From an uncultured Eubacteriales bacterium (GTDB lineage: Bacteria; Bacillota; Clostridia; Monoglobales; Monoglobaceae), in the NCBI GenBank assembly GCA_900552305.1, contig URZD01000002.1, forward strand, positions 1-26,593: a stretch of DNA of 26,593 nucleotides, written 5' to 3'. The position numbers and the translations under genes are program-made. Of this stretch, positions 1 to 7,123 are shown piece after piece. Positions within the stretch are counted from its first letter, which is position 1, and every line of letters starts with the position of its first letter. The notes under the pieces are model-generated. The model was not told where the DNA came from. It worked only from the letters and a program-made list of their open reading frames with translations, and searched no databases.

Positions 1-171
1 ATGCTTGAGAATTTATACACAACAAAAATGAGTGCGAATAAAAAGACGCTGCAAAACAGATTTGCAAAAATCCGTTCAAAAAGCGGACGGATTTCAAAAA
101 TTGCGGCGGCGGTGATGTCCTGCGCGGTTGCGGTGACAATGCTCGGCGCAACCGTGGTTATGGCGGCGGTT
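1..171 (+). repeat. tandem N-terminal module repeat, copy 1
   Basis: These first 57 codons recur at 878-1048. I count 12 differences in 171 bases (about 93 percent identity), and the first 55 bases are identical. Most changes are third-position; only residues 19, 22 and 49 differ in the protein. The similarity stops abruptly after the MAAV at the end of the membrane segment. Confidence 0.9.
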
Positions 172-873
172 GACGCGGTTGACAAAAAAGTAACGGTTTA
201 CCTTGATAACAAAAGTCTCGGATTTACCGATGAGCCGTTTTTTTATAAAAATACCGCTTATGTGCCGCTTAGGGAAACGTTTCAAAGGCTTGGGGTTTTT
301 GACGATGATGAAAGTAAAATAATATGGAATAACGGAAAAATCGTTATAGACATTAAAGGACACAGTGATTTTTATGAAATCGGTATCGGAGATAATAAGA
401 TAATCTATGACGGCAAAGCCCATGAGGTAAATTCGTATGCGGTAAGGGAAGAACCGTGTGGACCGCTGCTGATGAATGGTGTCACCTATATACCGTTTGA
501 ATACATAGATTACATATTGAACAGAGATGATAGCTATTACAGTGTGTACTATACATTTGCCGATATTAACAGTGAGAAGCCGTATCTGGACAATGCGGAG
601 AATTTTACGTATTCGGACATCTGCAGATTGCAGTACGTAACCGATAACGGACATTTTCCGTGGCGGCTTGATACGCAGCAGGTAATCAAAAACTTTTTCG
701 GATATACGGTCGGTGACGGAAACGGGGAAATAAGTAATTTTTTCGGTGACGGAACAAAATGTGCTGCCGATTATACGGTGCAGGGCAAGTCGTATACAGT
801 GCAGCTTTTCAAGCCCCTGAACAAGACGGAATCCGGAATATGGGTCGTAAAAGCATATGAGGAAAGGAGCTGA
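1..873 (+). CDS. membrane-anchored copper amine oxidase-like (stalk) domain protein
   Basis: The protein has 290 residues. Residues 1-32 are basic and probably cytoplasmic; residues 33-57 form one membrane segment. An ectodomain follows with two half-repeats of the copper amine oxidase N-terminal-like (stalk) fold, seen as AYVPLRETFQRLG near residue 88 and GVTYIPFEYI near residue 160. The rest, to about residue 290, is not recognised. The first 57 residues match the next gene at 54 positions, and that stretch resembles the membrane tail of M56/BlaR1 sensor proteases. By inference it is an exported anchor used here without a protease. The start at base 1 is chosen because the next gene starts at the same residue with a clear ribosome site, but upstream sequence is missing, so a longer reading frame cannot be excluded. 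It probably shares an operon with the next two genes (4-bp gap to the next start). The role is unknown. Confidence 0.75.
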   Translation: MLENLYTTKMSANKKTLQNRFAKIRSKSGRISKIAAAVMSCAVAVTMLGATVVMAAVDAVDKKVTVYLDNKSLGFTDEPFFYKNTAYVPLRETFQRLGVFDDDESKIIWNNGKIVIDIKGHSDFYEIGIGDNKIIYDGKAHEVNSYAVREEPCGPLLMNGVTYIPFEYIDYILNRDDSYYSVYYTFADINSEKPYLDNAENFTYSDICRLQYVTDNGHFPWRLDTQQVIKNFFGYTVGDGNGEISNFFGDGTKCAADYTVQGKSYTVQLFKPLNKTESGIWVVKAYEERS

Positions 874-877
874 AAAA

Positions 878-1048
878 ATGCTTGAGAATTTATACACAAC
901 AAAAATGAGTGCGAATAAAAAGACGCTGCAAAGCAGGTTTACAAAAATTCGCTCGAAAAGCGGACGGATTTCAAAAATTGCGGCGGCGGTGATGTCCTGT
1001 GCAGTTGCGGTGACAATGCTCAGCGCAACAGTAGTTATGGCGGCGGTC
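878..1048 (+). repeat. tandem N-terminal module repeat, copy 2
   Basis: Second copy of the module at 1-171, here fused to an unrelated ectodomain. Recombination between the two direct copies would delete the first ectodomain and leave one intact gene. Confidence 0.9.
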
Positions 1049-2065
1049 GGCTCGGACGGCTTGGAGCATTTCACTAAAAACGAAATTTATTATAAGGACG
1101 GCGTTAGATTTTCCGTAAATGTTTCGGGTAAAAATGTGCCTGCATGGGTTTATGAAGACGTTGCGGGCGAGGGCGGTAAAATTGATGTAACCGTAAACCG
1201 CTATCAGACAAGAAGTATCAAGGGTACGGTCGAGGATGATGAGATTGTTGAGCTTTCCGGCAGCAAAGGAACAATCAAACTTGCATCAAACGGAAAGATG
1301 AGTGCGAGCGAAAACGGTTTTGAGGTAGATGCGCAAATCAAAGCGTACAAATATCGTTCGCAAATCAACTTTGTCGAGTTTAATAATGATGGTTATAGCC
1401 CAAAATCAATGCCGATTATGAGCCTTATTCATAATAAGGACAAAAAGTACAGGAGAGTCGAGGTCTGTTTTACATTTAATGACAAAAAGGAAGTACAGAC
1501 GGCTTTTGTAGGCATGATAAATGCGGATGAATACGACAATCCGACGTCGGAGCGGTTTGATACGGTAAGGGCAGACGCGGCGCTTTTGTACATAGGAGAT
1601 TTTGAGGAAAGCTACACCCGGTATGTATTTAACGGTCTGCCCGGAAACTATTATTTTTCAATGTATGAGGACGGCTATGAAAACAAAAAGACGGAAGGTA
1701 TTGATTTTGAGATAGCAAAGGCAACAACGGACGCAATTATTGTAAGTGCCGATATAACGCTGCCGCAGGTTGGGTGGGTTGAAATAAACGTCTATGACAA
1801 GGACGGAAGAAATGTGGCGTATAATGAGGAGCAACAGGACGGAACATCGCCGCAATACGGATTAAGACCCATACGGCTGAAGGGTTACGGCGTGACGCTT
1901 ACATCCGACAGCGGAGGAAATAGTACGTTGACCGCTCCGTATAAGACGGCAGATGTACCTGAGAATCAATTTGTCAGTGGCGAGAAATACCGCGTATGTA
2001 TTGCCGTTTTGGATAAGGAATATAATTTAATTTACCGCTGGCAAAAATATATTACCATGCAATAG
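878..2065 (+). CDS. membrane-anchored protein with M56/BlaR1-tail-like N-terminus and unknown ectodomain
   Basis: The protein has 395 residues. Start 878 is preferred over the in-frame ATG at 857 because AAGGAG at 864-869 lies 8 bases upstream of it and because copy 1 of the module begins at the same Met. Residues 1-32 are basic and residues 33-57 form a membrane segment. The remaining ~338 residues are outside, beginning GSDGLEHF, and look beta-rich, with no cysteine cluster, catalytic motif or SLH repeat that I recognise. The section from about residue 210 reads like repeated beta-sandwich folds. The previous gene stops 4 bases before this start, and the next begins 12 bases after its stop, so the three are likely one operon. 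By inference it is a sensor-derived anchor whose protease part is absent or encoded elsewhere. Function is unknown. Confidence 0.75.
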   Translation: MLENLYTTKMSANKKTLQSRFTKIRSKSGRISKIAAAVMSCAVAVTMLSATVVMAAVGSDGLEHFTKNEIYYKDGVRFSVNVSGKNVPAWVYEDVAGEGGKIDVTVNRYQTRSIKGTVEDDEIVELSGSKGTIKLASNGKMSASENGFEVDAQIKAYKYRSQINFVEFNNDGYSPKSMPIMSLIHNKDKKYRRVEVCFTFNDKKEVQTAFVGMINADEYDNPTSERFDTVRADAALLYIGDFEESYTRYVFNGLPGNYYFSMYEDGYENKKTEGIDFEIAKATTDAIIVSADITLPQVGWVEINVYDKDGRNVAYNEEQQDGTSPQYGLRPIRLKGYGVTLTSDSGGNSTLTAPYKTADVPENQFVSGEKYRVCIAVLDKEYNLIYRWQKYITMQ

Positions 2066-2077
2066 GAGGAATGAAAA

Positions 2078-2887
2078 ATGAAAAAAGTCATGTTGGCATT
2101 TTTGTGTCTGATGATGTGTACCGTCGCCGTATTTGCGGAAGAAACCGAAACAGTCGGTGGGCAAATCACGCTGACGCAGTTTTTGGGAGTGAGCCGCGAG
2201 GATGCGGAAGGCGTAATGCTTTCCGCAAACAATGAAAAGACGGTAAATATCGACAAGAATGCTTTTTTTGATATAAGCGACAGCCTGACGCTGACCTCGG
2301 CGGTTGAGCCGAAACAGCTTGAATTTTCGGGTTTGTATATAACGGTTATAAAAACGGACGGAGAATATACCTATACTTTTATAAGTGATGACGGCGGCGT
2401 TGACCGATACGGCGCGCTTATGAGCCGAATGCCGTACGCGCTGTACACGGTTGATAACCCCGAACGTCTGTCCGATATATCTGCTCTTGCCAAGCCGCGC
2501 ATCACGGTAAACGATAATGCTGAAATATCAGCAGAGGGCAAGAAAATAAATTTTGTTTTGAAACCGTTTATTGATGAAAACGGCAGAACGCTCGTCCCGG
2601 CGCGGGAGATTTGCGGGTATTTGAATAAGCGTATATATTGGTTTGACTCTCCGTCAAGAGTGGCGGTTTCGTCAGTCCCTGCAGATTTGAATAATGCAGA
2701 CGGAGGAGGAGCCGGCGGTGACAGTATTTGTTTTGGAATCGGCGAAAAAAATTATGAAATAAACGGCAGACTTCGCGAAACAGATACGGCGGCACAGCTG
2801 ATAGACGGAGCTGCATATATCCCGCTCCGTGCGCTTGCGGAGTTTTTGGGGTACAGGGTAGAATATACTCCGTCAACGAATTTATAA
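2078..2887 (+). CDS. secreted stalk-domain (copper amine oxidase N-like) protein
   Basis: The protein has 269 residues with a classical signal peptide (basic start, hydrophobic core, likely cleavage after VFA near residue 20). The C-terminal half carries two stalk half-repeats: FIDENGRTLVPAREI near residue 165 and DGAAYIPLRALAEFLGY near residue 245. A Gly/Ala-rich insert (GGGAGGD) lies between them. The start is set by AGGAGG at 2064-2069, 8 bases upstream; an ATG at 2071 is in another frame. The domain name is historical: such stalk modules are structural wall or surface modules, and no copper oxidase catalytic domain is present. It is the third and last gene of the operon, followed by a strong terminator. 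The residue 22-160 region is not recognised. Confidence 0.8.
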   Translation: MKKVMLAFLCLMMCTVAVFAEETETVGGQITLTQFLGVSREDAEGVMLSANNEKTVNIDKNAFFDISDSLTLTSAVEPKQLEFSGLYITVIKTDGEYTYTFISDDGGVDRYGALMSRMPYALYTVDNPERLSDISALAKPRITVNDNAEISAEGKKINFVLKPFIDENGRTLVPAREICGYLNKRIYWFDSPSRVAVSSVPADLNNADGGGAGGDSICFGIGEKNYEINGRLRETDTAAQLIDGAAYIPLRALAEFLGYRVEYTPSTNL

Positions 2888-2921
2888 TGCCGTAAAGGCT
2901 TTTGCCGAATCGCATACGGCA
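2888..2921 (+). other. short hairpin just after the stalk-protein stop
   Basis: TGCCGTA at 2888-2894 can pair with TACGGCA at 2915-2921, a perfect 7-bp stem. It begins on the base after the stop codon and lies ahead of the T-tailed terminator, so it may protect the 3' end. No T-run follows it. Confidence 0.4.
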
Positions 2922-2929
2922 AAGCGCGG

Positions 2930-2971
2930 AAAGACCACAAGGTTTCATTTTGGATGCCTTGCGGTCTTTTT
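2930..2971 (+). terminator. rho-independent terminator of the stalk-protein operon
   Basis: AAAGACCACAAGG (2930-2942) pairs with CCTTGCGGTCTTT (2957-2969) with one mismatch, a 14-base loop and a T-run at 2966-2971. It ends the plus-strand operon 43 bases after the last stop. Confidence 0.85.
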
Positions 2972-2996
2972 ATTTGGGAAAATGCGCACAACACAT

Positions 2997-3089
2997 AAAA
3001 AAACCGACCTCCAAAGCGGCAATGCCTTGATATGCACTCCTTTTGCCGCATAAACGGCGGAGAAGCTTATCTTGCTTTTGGGGCCGGTT
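2997..3089 (-). terminator. large structured terminator-like element after the metalloregulator gene
   Basis: Read on the minus strand, a 13-pair outer stem (3076-3089 with 3004-3015, one G-U pair and one bulged A) encloses about 60 bases and ends directly in seven Ts (3003-2997). Inside, CTCC-GCCG/CGGC-GGAG forms one hairpin. A different helix, GCGGCAA with TTGCCGC (3049-3043 and 3022-3016), shares bases with it, so the two are mutually exclusive. A further hairpin (GGCTTGCC/GGCAAACC) lies closer to the gene's stop. The T-tail marks transcript ending for the regulator gene. The size and the competing helices are unusual for a plain terminator. Confidence 0.55.
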
Positions 3090-3147
3090 AATGAAATATA
3101 CGTTTTTTGCGGGTTTGCCGTGTTCGGGCAAGCCATATGCTTCGATT

Positions 3148-3522
3148 TTATTTTTCGTTGTGATGTCTGAGATGTTCTTTGAGTTTTGTAAAGGTTTCAT
3201 CACTTATGTCATGTTCTATTTTGCAGCTGTCCTCGTATGCGGTATCCTCGGAAACTCCGATAGCGATAAGAGCCTTTGCGATAATTTCGTGGCGTTCATA
3301 TACGCTCCTTGCAATTTTAAGACCTTTTTCGGTAAGGTGAATACTTCCGTCGGAGTCCATAGTGATATAGTTTTCCTCTCTGAATGATTTCATGGCAACG
3401 GATACACTCGGCTTTGTAAAGTTGAGCTGGTTTGCAATATCTATACTTCTGACGTTGCCTTTCTTTTTTTGTATCATGAGAATTGCTTCAAGATAATTTT
3501 CTGCCGATTCCTTTATAATCAT
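3148..3522 (-). CDS. DtxR/MntR-family metal-dependent transcriptional repressor
   Basis: The protein has 124 residues. An N-terminal winged helix-turn-helix (about residues 6-65; SIDIANQLNFTKPSVSVAMKSF is the recognition region) is followed by the metal-binding dimerisation domain (about 70-124). Candidate ligands by family alignment are Glu12, His78, Cys100, Glu103 and His104; the SCKIEH motif mirrors CRWEH of DtxR/IdeR. The position equivalent to MntR Asp8 or DtxR Met10 is Asn9, so the ligand set is mixed. It lacks the SH3-like third domain of DtxR (about 230 residues) and is close in size to MntR (about 142). It is expected to bind DNA when loaded with Fe(II) or Mn(II), repressing metal uptake. 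It has a perfect-consensus promoter overlapped by an inverted repeat, suggesting autoregulation. No transporter gene is adjacent. Which metal it senses cannot be told from the sequence. Confidence 0.88.
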   Translation of the reverse strand: MIIKESAENYLEAILMIQKKKGNVRSIDIANQLNFTKPSVSVAMKSFREENYITMDSDGSIHLTEKGLKIARSVYERHEIIAKALIAIGVSEDTAYEDSCKIEHDISDETFTKLKEHLRHHNEK

Positions 3523-3603
3523 AGTAGTGTGTACCTGCCTATCATATTTTAGATTGATATATTAAATCATGAGCGCGAGCCGTAAATCGGCTTTTGTATT
3601 GAT

Positions 3604-3627
3604 AATATGTTTATTATAACACATATT
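3604..3627. promoter_or_regulatory. candidate operator: inverted repeat over the -10 box
   Basis: AATATGT (3604-3610) and ACATATT (3621-3627) form a perfect 7-bp inverted repeat with a 10-bp centre that contains the minus-strand TATAAT. This placement fits a repressor operator, most simply autoregulation by the DtxR-like protein. The assignment is inferred from position. Confidence 0.5.
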
Positions 3628-3641
3628 TTGGCAAGTGTCAA
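3613..3641 (-). promoter_or_regulatory. consensus sigma-A promoter for the DtxR-like gene
   Basis: On the minus strand TTGACA (3641-3636) and TATAAT (3618-3613) are separated by exactly 17 bases. The predicted start near 3606 gives an 80-90 base leader before the start codon. The leader contains a small AGCCG/CGGCT hairpin. With a fully consensus core, strong transcription is expected unless it is repressed. Confidence 0.85.
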
Positions 3642-3674
3642 ATTAAAATTCCGTGAAAATTTTTGATTTGAATA

Positions 3675-3703
3675 TGGAAAAAAGAGGTGGTATGTGTTAT
3701 AAT
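3675..3703 (+). promoter_or_regulatory. promoter for the low-molecular-weight phosphatase gene
   Basis: TATAAT at 3698-3703 is preceded by a weaker -35, TGGAAA at 3675-3680, with 17-bp spacing. The block TATGTGTTATAAT (3691-3703) is identical to the block at the divergent minus-strand promoter (3625-3613), suggesting a shared control protein or shared extended -10 recognition. Confidence 0.65.
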
Positions 3704-3739
3704 TAAAGCCGAGACAGAATTAAATCGGAGGTACACAAT

Positions 3740-4240
3740 ATGATAAAGGTTTTGTTTGTATGTCACGGCAATATTTGCAGAAGTCCCATGGCTGAATTTA
3801 TACTGAAGGATATGGTGAAAAAATGCGGAGCGGAAAAGGAATTTGAGATTTCCTCCGCGGCAACAAGCACGGAGGAAACAGGAAATCCGGTCTACCCTCC
3901 CGCGCGGGCAATGCTGGCGGAGCACGGAATATCCTGCAAGGGGAAAACCGCTGTGCAAATGACAAAGGCGGACTATGAATACTACGACTATATTATCGCT
4001 ATGGACAGATTTAACCTTAAAAATATGAAACGGTTTACGGGTACGGACGAGCGGAAAAAGGTATCGCTTATGATGGACTATACCGACAGGTGCGGCGATG
4101 TTGCCGACCCCTGGTATACCGGTGATTTTGAAACAACATGGAACGATATATGCGAGGGCTGCCGCGGCTTTCTTGACAGGGTATACAGAAATGGAAGTAA
4201 AGATGTCCTCGGCGGCATTGACACGCGGGCAAATTCGTGA
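3740..4240 (+). CDS. low-molecular-weight protein tyrosine phosphatase
   Basis: The protein has 166 residues, the usual size for this cytoplasmic family. The phosphate-binding loop CHGNICRS begins at residue 8, giving nucleophile Cys8 and Arg14; the general acid is Asp123 in ADPW. The family removes phosphate from tyrosine (sometimes arginine) residues of proteins, often paired with a bacterial tyrosine kinase controlling surface polysaccharide export. No kinase is seen nearby, so the partner is unknown. The start is fixed by GGAGG at 3727-3731, 8 bases upstream. The gene is divergent from the metalloregulator and shares a promoter motif with it. The last codons contain a promoter for the next gene. 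Confidence 0.93.
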   Translation: MIKVLFVCHGNICRSPMAEFILKDMVKKCGAEKEFEISSAATSTEETGNPVYPPARAMLAEHGISCKGKTAVQMTKADYEYYDYIIAMDRFNLKNMKRFTGTDERKKVSLMMDYTDRCGDVADPWYTGDFETTWNDICEGCRGFLDRVYRNGSKDVLGGIDTRANS

Positions 4241-4246
4241 TATTAT
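4218..4246 (+). promoter_or_regulatory. internal promoter for the GH2 gene, inside the phosphatase 3' end
   Basis: TTGACA (4218-4223) and TATTAT (4241-4246) are separated by exactly 17 bases. The predicted start near 4253 gives a leader of about 65 bases. The -35 lies in the last codons of the phosphatase gene, so the glycosidase can be expressed independently. Confidence 0.65.
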
Positions 4247-4318
4247 AAGTACATTCGGACCCTGCGGAATATGGGCGTTTGAAGTGTGAGCAGGTAATTT
4301 TTACGAGGTGATTTGGAA

Positions 4319-7006
4319 ATGACACATGAGGAATTATTTACGGATTCAAGGCTGAAACCGTTTAATGACGGCTGGCGGTTTACTGCGCCCGACGGTGCGG
4401 CGGAAACGGAAGTGACGCTCCCGCACGGCTGGAATTCAATCGGCTGGACATATGAGGAAAATCAGAATACGGGCGCGGGCGGCACGGGCGTTTATACAAA
4501 GACGATAAACGGAAACAAGCTTGAAGGCTGCACGCTTAAATTCGGCGGCGTGAGCGCGTTCTGCGAGGTGTTTTTGAACGGTAAGAAAATCTGCGAAAAT
4601 ATCGGCGCGTACAGAGCGTTTGAGACGGTGCTTGAGGGACTTTCGGACGGTGAGAACATTCTTGCCGTAAAAGTGACCGATAAGGAGCATTTAAAGCCGC
4701 TGCCGGCGGGGTGCGACAGCATATTTGAAAAAAGTCCCAGATATAAGAGCTGGCCGACGGCTCTCGGCTCATCTCTGAAGGCGGGCGGAATATGGCGTGA
4801 CGTGTTTGTTGCCGAAAAGTGCGATACATATATGGAGGCATTTGTGATTGAGCCGTGCGGAACAAGGTTTGAAGTGCAGCCGAATATTGTCGGGTATGCC
4901 GACGGCTATAAAATCAAATATGCGTTGACGGACGGTGCGGAGACATTGAGCGGCGAAATCGCGGCTGATGCGAAGATGTTTGAAATCGAGCCGAAAAATC
5001 CTGTTCTGACATGGCCACTGCATACGCATATGTATAGTCTTACCGCAAGCCTTATTGACAAAAACGGCGCGGCTGTGCAGACAATAAAGCAGCCGGCGTA
5101 CCTCATGCGACTGGAGGTCAGAAACAGCGGATTCCGTCTTAACAATAAGCCGTATTTCCTAAGAGGTCAGAATGGATTTCCGCACTGCAATGTGCATTAC
5201 GATAAGGATTACATAGAAAAATATGTCGGCGAATGCAAAAAACAGGGCGTGGAAATAAGCCGCTTTCATACCGAGCCGCCCGCGCACGCGTGGCTTGACG
5301 AGTGCGACAGACAGGGAATTATGGTAATTCTTGAAATGCCGCTGCACGGCTCGTTCGGGTGCTATTCGTTCGGAAGTGAGGAGTTTGAGAAAAACGCCCT
5401 CGGCGAGATACTCAATATTGTAAAGGAGTACAGGCGCCATCCGTGCATTGTGCTGTGGTCAATGGGCAACGAGCTGATTGTGTCGAGCGAAAGGGATATA
5501 GGCCTTGGCAAGGATTTGTTTGACATACTGGAGCGGTGGATTGCGGAGGTCAGAAAACTGGATTCGCGTCCGATAATCTCCAATTCGAACGGCGACGCGG
5601 CAAATCTTATAAACAAAACGGTGGGCGATGTCGATGATATTCACCAGTACGGCGGGTGGTATGTCGAAAATCTGCGCGATTTGCGCCACCTTGCGCAGTA
5701 CACAATCAAAAATGATATGCTGTTCCAGCCGTGTATATCAACGGAGAGCATAGCGGCGTATACCGATAATGAGGAAAAATGCTTCCTTCGCGGCAGCGAT
5801 GTAAGACAGAAAAAAATAATTGCGCAAAGGCTCGGCAAAATATATGACCTTGCAAAACAGTCAAGGGAGTATCAGGCGTTTATGCTGAAGGAATATGCGG
5901 AGCAGCTCTGGCGGCTGAGGGTTGATGGCAGCTCGTTCTCCGGCTATATTCCGTTCGGTCAGTATACATGGTTTTTTGACCCGTTTGATAAGGATAAAAT
6001 CAGACCAAAATCGATATGGAACACCTACAGAAAGGTTTTATCGCCCGTTCATGCGCATTTTGAGTGCTTTGACCGCCATATAGAGAAGGGAGGCAGCCTT
6101 CGCGGAAGCCTGCGTATGTGGCACGAAAATGTTCATTTGCCCGAAAAAGCGAATTTTGAGATTGAGGTATCATGCGGCAGTAAAACGCTTTTGAAAAGGA
6201 ATGTCACGGTCGAATATCATAAGTCGTATTGCGAAAAGGTGGAAATCGGACCCCTTGCGGAAAGCGGAAGGCTTGACATAAAGGTAACGTGCGGCGGTAC
6301 GGAGGTATGCGCTAACGATTTTGAGTTCAGGGCGTATGACAGGAATATTTATGCGGACAGTGCGAATATATATGTATATGACCCGGAAAATTTACTGCCC
6401 GATTTTGGGACGAAAATTACAAGCCTTGATGAAGTGAATGAAGACTGCAAAGGCTTGGTTGTCGGACCGTATGCGATTGACAGGAGCTTTGAGCTTATGT
6501 CGGAAAGGCTGCGCGGCTGGGTGGAAAACGGCGGCAGCATAGCGATTCTGGAGCAGAATCCGGGCAATTATACCGATAACATACTCGGCTTGGGAATAAC
6601 GGCGGCAAGGGTGTGCCAGCCGTACTGGTCAAGGTGGGCGACAAATCTTGTGCGGCATACCGACCGTGCGGATATATGTGACGAAAGCGATGCTCTGTTT
6701 GAGGGCATAGGACGTGACGATATGTTTTGGTGGAACGGCGATACCTTCCTTGCGGACAGCTATCTGTCGGCGGAGGAACGCACCGGTGCGAGGGTTGTTT
6801 CACGGATAGGAAACGGACTTGCCTCGACCGAGCTTATGCCGGTTGAGTATGAGTACGAGGATTCCGGTTACAGCATAACCGCGCTTGAGTGCGGAGCGGG
6901 CAAAGGCCGTGTGTTTGCAACATCGCTGCTTGTCGGAACAAAGTGCAAAAATGAGCCTGTTGCGGGCAGACTTTTAAATAATATTATAAATTGGCTGAAA
7001 GCATAA
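4319..7006 (+). CDS. glycoside hydrolase family 2 protein (beta-galactosidase/beta-glucuronidase-like)
   Basis: The protein has 895 residues. The start at ATG 4319 is set by GAGGTG at 4305-4310; an in-frame TTG at 4313 is too close to that site. There is no signal peptide, so the enzyme should be cytoplasmic, acting on imported oligosaccharides or glycosides. The order is jelly-roll sugar-binding domain (about 10-200), immunoglobulin-like domain (about 200-270) and TIM barrel (about 275-580). The acid/base is Glu385 in WSMGNE and the likely nucleophile is Glu476 in STES; the spacing of about 90 fits GH2. The C-terminal ~200 residues contain an amidotransferase-like fold (GPYAIDRSFELM, VENGGSIAILEQN), as seen in some GH2/GH42 proteins. 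The substrate cannot be named: family GH2 includes galactosidases, glucuronidases, mannosidases and exo-arabinosidases. It lies downstream of the phosphatase with its own promoter. Confidence 0.87.
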   Translation: MTHEELFTDSRLKPFNDGWRFTAPDGAAETEVTLPHGWNSIGWTYEENQNTGAGGTGVYTKTINGNKLEGCTLKFGGVSAFCEVFLNGKKICENIGAYRAFETVLEGLSDGENILAVKVTDKEHLKPLPAGCDSIFEKSPRYKSWPTALGSSLKAGGIWRDVFVAEKCDTYMEAFVIEPCGTRFEVQPNIVGYADGYKIKYALTDGAETLSGEIAADAKMFEIEPKNPVLTWPLHTHMYSLTASLIDKNGAAVQTIKQPAYLMRLEVRNSGFRLNNKPYFLRGQNGFPHCNVHYDKDYIEKYVGECKKQGVEISRFHTEPPAHAWLDECDRQGIMVILEMPLHGSFGCYSFGSEEFEKNALGEILNIVKEYRRHPCIVLWSMGNELIVSSERDIGLGKDLFDILERWIAEVRKLDSRPIISNSNGDAANLINKTVGDVDDIHQYGGWYVENLRDLRHLAQYTIKNDMLFQPCISTESIAAYTDNEEKCFLRGSDVRQKKIIAQRLGKIYDLAKQSREYQAFMLKEYAEQLWRLRVDGSSFSGYIPFGQYTWFFDPFDKDKIRPKSIWNTYRKVLSPVHAHFECFDRHIEKGGSLRGSLRMWHENVHLPEKANFEIEVSCGSKTLLKRNVTVEYHKSYCEKVEIGPLAESGRLDIKVTCGGTEVCANDFEFRAYDRNIYADSANIYVYDPENLLPDFGTKITSLDEVNEDCKGLVVGPYAIDRSFELMSERLRGWVENGGSIAILEQNPGNYTDNILGLGITAARVCQPYWSRWATNLVRHTDRADICDESDALFEGIGRDDMFWWNGDTFLADSYLSAEERTGARVVSRIGNGLASTELMPVEYEYEDSGYSITALECGAGKGRVFATSLLVGTKCKNEPVAGRLLNNIINWLKA

Positions 7007-7017
7007 TCGGATAGGAA

Positions 7018-7060
7018 GGTGCGGACGGAGCAAAGAAAAGGGGAAAATCCGCGCCGCACC
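7018..7060 (+). other. inverted repeat after the GH2 gene
   Basis: GGTGCGG (7018-7024) and CCGCACC (7054-7060) form a perfect 7-bp stem around a purine-rich 29-base loop. No T-run follows on either strand, so it is not a standard terminator. It could separate GH2 from the next two genes at the RNA level. Confidence 0.35.
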
Positions 7061-7123
7061 CTTCTGACAGTGTTTAACGTGCATCGTGTGTTTTGTTCCA
7101 ATAAGAAAACGGAGGATGTAGAG

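Noticed and set aside
94..1074. A 326-codon open frame on the minus strand across genes 1 and 2
   Set aside because: It runs antisense to two genes with good starts and conserved domains, has no ribosome site, and its protein has no recognisable composition or motif. It results from the duplicated module and codon bias.
2970..3203. Short minus-strand frames over the structured region after the regulator
   Set aside because: They overlap the regulator's end in another frame and owe their existence to hairpin repeats; a folded RNA explains the sequence better.
3043..3387. A 114-codon plus-strand frame across the regulator 3' end
   Set aside because: It overlaps the clearly conserved DtxR-like gene on the other strand and has no ribosome site.
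3591..3598. Small AGCCG-TAAAT-CGGCT hairpin in the regulator leader as a riboswitch
   Set aside because: A five-base stem in an 80-90 base leader is too small for a known riboswitch; no aptamer-like core was seen.
7018..7060. Terminator after the GH2 gene
   Set aside because: The stem is good but no T-run follows on either strand.
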